Below the pieces are notes generated by a model. That model ran no database searches. It was given only the letters and a program-made list of their open reading frames with translations, and was not told where the DNA came from. Shown piece after piece: positions 58,527 through 64,000 of a stretch of DNA of 64,000 nt. The stretch comes from Thelonectria olida (Eukaryota; Ascomycota; Sordariomycetes; Hypocreales; Nectriaceae): NCBI GenBank assembly GCA_020736575.1, contig JAGPYM010000003.1, positions 186,001 to 250,000 of the forward strand, written 5' to 3'. The first letter of the stretch is position 1; every line of letters starts with the position of its first letter. Position numbers and translations under genes: made by a program.

Positions 58527-61500
58527 TCACCATGGGCCCTGGGTCAGCTGGGACATCTGTATACCGCCTCCTTTGCGGGCCTGCTCTAGTTCCGTATCCA
58601 CGTCCCAAGTGCCCAGGAGATCGCCCATCTCGCGCATGACGTCTTCCACAATGTCAATTGGCTCCTGGGAATCTGGCAGGCGCACGACATGTCCAGGGCG
58701 GACGTCTGGGGATGTTTCGTCGCTGGAGGATGGTTGGCGGCGATGGTCGGCGGCGAGAAATGTCTCAGCCATAGCCAGTGGCGCAGGGCTGGCAAGGGAG
58801 CGCTGAGAAGCGGTGGGAAGGATGCGGGCTCGCTGGTTGCGACTGGATTCGGATCGGCGGGCAACGGCTTTGAAGTGGTGGTGAAACTTGTCGTCCCTGG
58901 ACGTAGGCAGTTCAGCAAGCGACATTGTCGGCGGCGGTGAGACAGGTCTCTCCGTCGACGTGTGTGGCGTACTCGAAGCCGGGCTGGATAACTCGTGCGG
59001 GAGTGGCGCCCACCTCACACGACGTTGCGAGACACCGCCGTCCCAGGGGTTCTCGGTGGCAGATGCAATGATGCCTTGCGTGCTGGGCAATCGGGAACCA
59101 GAGTCTCGCCACGCGGGGCCCTTGTTGGTGCGAGGACAACGTTCTGGTGACGGTGACATGAAGGACGCAAAGGATTTGACGGAAAATTGAGGCTCAGGGG
59201 TAGATGGGCGTGCTGCTGGTGTTCTGGTTGATGCGGGCATGACACTCTGCGACTGGCCAGAAGGCCATCCCCTATTGACCCGTGATGCTGACAGTTGGGT
59301 TGGAGCCTTGACGGGAACACGCACAATGTCCGGAGGTGCCATCGGTAGCTTGATCGGTTCGTTTGGCCAAGGGGTTTGAGCTACTACTATCGCAGGCGAA
59401 TCATCTTTTTGGGGAGTGCCGACCATGGCTTCAAGGGGCATGACGTCCAAGGCTCTCGATGCATACTGTGAAAGCTTGCTGGACGCCCAAGGACTCTGCT
59501 GTGACGCAGAAATGTGTTGTGATGGAGAGCCAGGCTGTTGACTTGCCCCGATAGCGTTGACACTTGGCGACTGTCTCGCTGGGGCCTGCATATTCGACGG
59601 CGAGCTCTGAATGATGGAGCTCGACCTGGGAGTCTCTTGAACCTGTTCTATCTGAGATGCTCCGACATTCTGCTGCTTCCCGAAGAGGTTTGCCGGAGCC
59701 GAGCTCTGTGGCGCCTCATGCAAGAGACGAGCGAAGCCTTTTGGAATGGAAGCTGGGCGGGGGGGAGACGAATTAATCTGTCGTGGCATGTGGGATAGCT
59801 TCGTCCACGAAGACTTTGGAACAAGCCGCTTCACTGAGCTCTTGAGAAGACTGAAGGATGGGTGGTCAGGCAACGAAGGATGGCTGTTGGGGACAGACTC
59901 GACTGTCTTCGGTTCCGAAGCTTGCGACGGAGCGATGCCTGTGTCGTCGCCATTCTCAGATTCCGTCTCCGACTCGGATGCTGAATCGCTGTCTGTGGCA
60001 TTTGGGACAATGGGGTTGGGTGGTGACGATTGTTTTGGTTCCTTCATCTCTGATCCAGTTGCTGATTCGGAAACCGAGTCATTGTTCGCGGGTTCCTCTC
60101 GGCGGATGGGCTGCTCAGTCGTAGAGGTATCGAGCCCTTCATCTGATCTTAGCTTCGCATGAAACACTTCATTTTCCTCAGTCACCGTGATAGAATCGCA
60201 TCCCATGGTAGTATCGCATCCCATGTTGACATCGATCGCAGCATTAGTTTCAGAGGCATCCTCGGCTGGAATGGCATCATGTTCCACAACGACTTGGGCT
60301 TCACCTGAGCCATCGTTAAGTCCTGATTCCGTGGTATCGTGGGCGATTTGAGGGTCAGTTGCGTCCTCGATGTCAGAACACTCAACTACCGAAATGGAAT
60401 CGTATTCCTCGACCTGAGTCTCAACTGGGTCCTCAGGGGCCTCTTCGCTGTCGTCGGCATTAATGGAGCTCTGGTTCGAGGCGTCTGAGGCAGTCGACGC
60501 ATGTGAAGCAATTGCCATCTCGTCATGGCACTCATCGACGAACCCAGGTACCTGGACATCATCGCTGGCTAAAGACGACAGCTCACTCGATGGTAGATCC
60601 TCGTCGACTTCCATCGAGTCATTCTTGGCAACGGGGGTGTCAGTTTGGATAGACTTTAGGAGATTGGCTGGTTCCGACATTTCATTGTCAGAGGTGACTA
60701 CCCCTGATTCCTCATTGTCAGGCCCGGACAAGCCAGACCATGACTCTGTCTCAACATTATCGGATTTGTCGACATGGTCAGGCTTGGACAATTTTGGTCG
60801 CATCTTGAAAAGAAAACTTCCATCTTGCTGTGTGCAGAAGTTTTCGTTCACTGCTTCTACGTTCTCGCTTGAAGGCTTCTGAGATGCTTGGTCCGAGGGA
60901 TTCTCAAGAATTTGCTGGTACAACCCGTGAGGTGACTTTTGAACCGATTGGGGTTCTCGTCTTTGAGAAACAGGCGACGATAGGGTTGCAGCAGCCTTCA
61001 TGGCGCTGAGCTCTTCTTCCGAACTCTTAGCTTCGTCGTGGATGGCTAGCTTTAGGTCTTTGGGTGATGGGTGCTTTGGCGATTGTAAGCGACTTGGTGC
61101 GCTGGTGAAGGAAATTTTGAGAGAGTCAGCGAGCGTATCGTCGCCGTCGGCGTCCTTGACCTGAGGGCTGTCGCTCTTATGCCTGCGCAGAGTCCGCACA
61201 GTAACAGCCGACGATGGGAGGTCAGGGGCAATTCGGAACGATGTGTTGGCTCCGCGTTGGGGTGGCGCTGACTGCTTCAACGGACTGTCGACTGGCCCCG
61301 ATTCCATCACTTCGGTCCTTCGCCGTTTGCTGGCCAGCTTCTTAAGCCATTCGGACCCCACGGCTTTCCTCTTCCTCTTAGACCGGCTTCCTCGTGGTGG
61401 AACAGCCCAGAATTCCTCCTTTGCAGGCGGCTGCACAGATCTCCTCCATTTTTGCACCATGTCCAGCTCGTCTCCCTCCAAAAAGGGGTGGTTTTCGTCA

Positions 61501-61904
61501 ACCGGAGCGTGCTTAAGGCTCTCGGGGCTCGGAAGATGGCATTCAAGGCTGTCATGTTGCGGAAACTGCGTCTCAGCAATGGAGACATTTCGCTTGCGTT
61601 TCGACGTATTTGGAGCTTTCTGAGGAGACTGTCTGGTGCCAGTACGGCGTTTTGACCGCCATGGGTTGACCCACCCAGACGCTGCGTCAAACGGCCCCTT
61701 TAACGTTGCTGTCATGAGGAAGGGCATTTGTCCGTCGAGGAACCTTTGGCCCGCAGCTTCGTATCTTTGTCTTCGAGAAGTCGGACAGTCGTAGTCTTCG
61801 TCGTCGGATCCTTCGTAGAGAACATCTTCGGGTGCACAAACTGCTTCACAATAGATGGTGTCTTCTCCCCAACTCTCCTCCGCCATTCCTTCGACGCGTT
61901 GCAT
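58527..61904 (-). CDS. large disordered, probably nuclear protein of unknown function
   Basis: Intronless frame of 1125 residues from the ATG at 61904 (MQRVEGMAEESWGED). The N-terminal part has a conserved-looking block with QRFLDGQMPFLMTATLKGPF followed by GWVNPWRSKRR. Several Lys/Arg clusters that look like nuclear localisation signals follow (SKRKRKAVG, ASKRRRTEV). The middle, about 330-760, is strongly acidic and Ser/Glu/Asp-rich. The C-terminal third is Ser/Pro-rich with short motifs such as ENPWDGGVSQRRVRWAPLP and ends MGDLLGTWDVDTELEQARK, then QMSQLTQGPW. Related fungal proteins are often labelled 'protamine P1', a name without functional support. The last codons overlap a consensus 5' splice site (TG/GTGAGG), so a spliced, longer C-terminus is possible. 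Divergent from the cdc11-like gene. Confidence 0.72.
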   Translation of the reverse strand: MQRVEGMAEESWGEDTIYCEAVCAPEDVLYEGSDDEDYDCPTSRRQRYEAAGQRFLDGQMPFLMTATLKGPFDAASGWVNPWRSKRRTGTRQSPQKAPNTSKRKRNVSIAETQFPQHDSLECHLPSPESLKHAPVDENHPFLEGDELDMVQKWRRSVQPPAKEEFWAVPPRGSRSKRKRKAVGSEWLKKLASKRRRTEVMESGPVDSPLKQSAPPQRGANTSFRIAPDLPSSAVTVRTLRRHKSDSPQVKDADGDDTLADSLKISFTSAPSRLQSPKHPSPKDLKLAIHDEAKSSEEELSAMKAAATLSSPVSQRREPQSVQKSPHGLYQQILENPSDQASQKPSSENVEAVNENFCTQQDGSFLFKMRPKLSKPDHVDKSDNVETESWSGLSGPDNEESGVVTSDNEMSEPANLLKSIQTDTPVAKNDSMEVDEDLPSSELSSLASDDVQVPGFVDECHDEMAIASHASTASDASNQSSINADDSEEAPEDPVETQVEEYDSISVVECSDIEDATDPQIAHDTTESGLNDGSGEAQVVVEHDAIPAEDASETNAAIDVNMGCDTTMGCDSITVTEENEVFHAKLRSDEGLDTSTTEQPIRREEPANNDSVSESATGSEMKEPKQSSPPNPIVPNATDSDSASESETESENGDDTGIAPSQASEPKTVESVPNSHPSLPDHPSFSLLKSSVKRLVPKSSWTKLSHMPRQINSSPPRPASIPKGFARLLHEAPQSSAPANLFGKQQNVGASQIEQVQETPRSSSIIQSSPSNMQAPARQSPSVNAIGASQQPGSPSQHISASQQSPWASSKLSQYASRALDVMPLEAMVGTPQKDDSPAIVVAQTPWPNEPIKLPMAPPDIVRVPVKAPTQLSASRVNRGWPSGQSQSVMPASTRTPAARPSTPEPQFSVKSFASFMSPSPERCPRTNKGPAWRDSGSRLPSTQGIIASATENPWDGGVSQRRVRWAPLPHELSSPASSTPHTSTERPVSPPPTMSLAELPTSRDDKFHHHFKAVARRSESSRNQRARILPTASQRSLASPAPLAMAETFLAADHRRQPSSSDETSPDVRPGHVVRLPDSQEPIDIVEDVMREMGDLLGTWDVDTELEQARKGGGIQMSQLTQGPW

Positions 61905-62632
61905 GACGACGGTTCTGAGGCATGAATGCAGGAAGCGGGGACCAAATGTCGAGGGGTAGTTTGACAAGTCTCCGAGGCAGATCGTCGCAAGTTGTGGTAT
62001 TTCTCATGCCCACATATGTCGTCACCTTGTGCTAGGGGTGTAGTCACCGTGAAGTTGAATCCACGATTCTATGGGACGCGCCCCGCGTCGCTCACGTGAG
62101 AGCGCGTTTAGTGATTTTGGCAACCAGATGGACTCTCACGATGAACGACGATACATGAATGAGTTTGGAATGACCAGATGATGGTTTAAGCAGTTTCTAA
62201 AGCACACCAGAATTTTCTTTATTCTATCGCTTTTGTTTGCTGTCCAATGCAGGATCCCGAAATATGATAAAACGTGACTGCGCACGTGATGGCCCGACGG
62301 ATGCGAACCTGTTGACACGGCAACCGGCACCTCCCAATCACCACCCCTGTCTTGTTTATTCCACACCGATCAAGGAGACGCGCACAATCGTCCGCGCATC
62401 AACCACGGATACTTTCAAGGTGTTTTGCGCCGGCTTTCATAACTACTTTTTGAATTCCTACTTTTCTTGTTTTAGTACTCGGTAGACCTTTTGCTTCTCT
62501 CATCCATAAGTCGCCCGTGCGCCCCAACAACAAAACTACCAGACTGCGATCAACACCGCGAGACGCCAACAACACCCCGCACTGTTGTATGGAGTTTGAA
62601 TAATACAACCTATATCAATCGACAGCGTCGCC
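61905..62632. other. divergent promoter region
   Basis: Lies between two large divergent genes. No further gene is seen. The right part, from about 62440, is probably the leader of the downstream gene. Confidence 0.5.
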
Positions 62633-64000
62633 ATGGAGCACGCCTGGCTGGACTCTCTCTCAGAGGACTGGGTCTCTCAGCCTGGTTCATCCCCTGCACA
62701 GCTTCCACCTCTCAAGAACGACGACACAGCCAACAAACCCAAGGGGACACCTAGCCGGATACCTCGCAGGACGTTTGGGCCGCGATCTCAATTGTCCGAT
62801 CCACACGACGCAAACGCCAAAGCGTTGAGCGACCGCAACACAAACGACTCTAATATTTCAAAACCACGCCTGTCATGGAGGCTATGCCAAGGAGCAAAAC
62901 AGTCCCGTGGGGCAGGCAGTAGGTCTGTCTCCGCTTCCACCTCTGCTTCCGTCGTCCGCAAGACAGTACAACACCAATCCTCGCCCGCAAAGGGAAAGGG
63001 CGAAACCCCAGAATGGAAGCGTCGCTTAGTATATGGCGAGGTTCAATATGGCGAGCAACGCGACCTGTTTTGCTCTGCTGCGACTGGGCTCGAGAACATG
63101 TTTAAACCCCCATCCGCATCCGACCCTTCTGCGATCGAACCCAAGAGCGCAGACGATGAACAACAAGAATCAACAATGCCTTCGAGCCCCCCTTCCTACC
63201 CTCAACGCATTGCCAGCGCCGATCTTGAGCAGGATCTGGAGGGATTGGAACTCGATGAACTCACAGACGACGAAGAACCCATCTACCCCAACGATGTGAC
63301 CCCTAGTCCGAGCCCAAGGAGAACGAAGAAGGATATCACATATAGGCTCAACGTGGACGATTCCGGCTTGAGTCGAAGCCCATCGGAGGACACTCCTTCG
63401 CGCCAACCAGAGATTTACCGCGACGAGAGTTGCTTGAGTGCGCCAGAGGACGTCAACCTTCGCAAAATCAGCGCCCAGAGCGGCCAAAGTGTCATCCGAA
63501 ACGAGGATTTCAGCCCCATTCTCATCGGGAAACACAGCGACCAAAACGGGAAGCTTGGATTTGCACCAGTTGAACTGCCGGCAGACCAGTTAAAGGTAAA
63601 ATTGGAGGCGCTCCGAATCAACCAAGTGCTCTTGGACTCCCAGGCTGACCCTCAAACCGCCTTCGACAAGACGGAGGATACCCCTGTGGATCTCGACAGC
63701 AGCGAAAGATATGAGCGAGCTGGCGGATACATCAACACGCGAAGAGGTGGAAGATCAGCCGACGGGTCGTTCCGCTTCAGAGCCCTCAGCCCTGGCTTGG
63801 GAGTGGATACATCAGAGATGCTTCCCAATGAGTCGTTGCAAGCAAGCACGCCGAAGCAGTTTCCTTCGGTACGAACGATAACAAACCCGTTCTCGGAGGA
63901 TCGATTCGCCATCAGTCCTTCCATGCCTCGCGCCCCGTTCCCCAGTCCCGACAAGAGGCAAATGGGTGAACGCAGTGCGCCATCTGCGGGGAGCCCTTTG
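62633..64000 (+). CDS. 5' part of a probable Cdc11/Nud1-like septation scaffold protein (runs off the window)
   Basis: Starts at ATG 62633 (context CGCCATGGAG) and stays open to the window end, 456 codons without stop or needed intron. The N-terminus reads MEHAWLDSLSEDWVSQPGS. After a Ser/Lys-rich stretch comes the block ETPEWKRRLVYGEVQYGEQR followed by DLFCSAATGLENMFKPP. The remainder is disordered, with many Ser-Pro sites (possible CDK targets). From memory, these two blocks occur at the start of the filamentous-fungal Cdc11/Nud1 scaffold of the septation initiation network at the spindle pole body, whose leucine-rich repeats would lie beyond the window. That part is not visible, so the name is tentative. 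Confidence 0.6.
   Translation, partial: MEHAWLDSLSEDWVSQPGSSPAQLPPLKNDDTANKPKGTPSRIPRRTFGPRSQLSDPHDANAKALSDRNTNDSNISKPRLSWRLCQGAKQSRGAGSRSVSASTSASVVRKTVQHQSSPAKGKGETPEWKRRLVYGEVQYGEQRDLFCSAATGLENMFKPPSASDPSAIEPKSADDEQQESTMPSSPPSYPQRIASADLEQDLEGLELDELTDDEEPIYPNDVTPSPSPRRTKKDITYRLNVDDSGLSRSPSEDTPSRQPEIYRDESCLSAPEDVNLRKISAQSGQSVIRNEDFSPILIGKHSDQNGKLGFAPVELPADQLKVKLEALRINQVLLDSQADPQTAFDKTEDTPVDLDSSERYERAGGYINTRRGGRSADGSFRFRALSPGLGVDTSEMLPNESLQASTPKQFPSVRTITNPFSEDRFAISPSMPRAPFPSPDKRQMGERSAPSAGSPL

Overview
The window is nuclear DNA of a filamentous ascomycete, most likely Sordariomycetes and probably Hypocreales. This is inferred from gene content and gene style: short GT-AG introns (about 45-130 bp) with CTAAC-type branch points, Zn2Cys6 and UstYa-type proteins, and a fungal THI5 gene carrying a TPP riboswitch. 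No species can be named from the sequence alone. About 24 genes are supported, most with exon-intron structures that I joined by hand from splice sites, reading phase and family motifs.

Left part (1-20 kb): a heterotrimeric G-protein gamma subunit, a selenoprotein-W-like Rdx protein, the catalytic subunit of protein phosphatase 1, a small Zn2Cys6 transcription factor, a four-helix membrane protein, the thiamine-pyrimidine synthase NMT1/THI5 with an upstream TPP riboswitch, and a proline-rich coiled-coil protein. Long gene-free stretches separate several of these.

Middle part (20-32 kb): an accessory-looking region. It holds a UstYa-like oxidase gene divergent from a small secreted protein with four Tyr/Gly repeats, a beta-trefoil/fascin-like small gene broken by one in-frame TAG, an alpha/beta hydrolase, a Dal5-type MFS transporter, and a TauD-type dioxygenase divergent from the transporter.

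Right part (32-50 kb): dense housekeeping genes. They are Ima1 (inner nuclear membrane), Dsc3 (Golgi E3 ligase), Mtr4 (nuclear exosome helicase), Cox8, a PPR protein, mitoribosomal mS23 (with a GC-AG intron), Alg14 (N-glycosylation), a Rho-like GTPase gene interrupted by a single TAG where a Trp codon is expected, a FAD oxidoreductase, and the inositol-polyphosphate kinase Kcs1. The last two each carry a one-base frameshift in a run of five C/G.

Far right (50-64 kb): a 5.9 kb stretch with no convincing gene, then a large disordered nuclear-type protein (58.5-61.9 kb) divergent from the 5' part of a probable Cdc11/Nud1-like scaffold gene that runs off the window end.

The most interesting points are the two genes in which an otherwise clean reading is broken by a single TAG (candidates for A-to-I mRNA editing, or recent pseudogenes), the UstYa/repeat-peptide divergent pair, and the riboswitch-containing 5' leader of NMT1.
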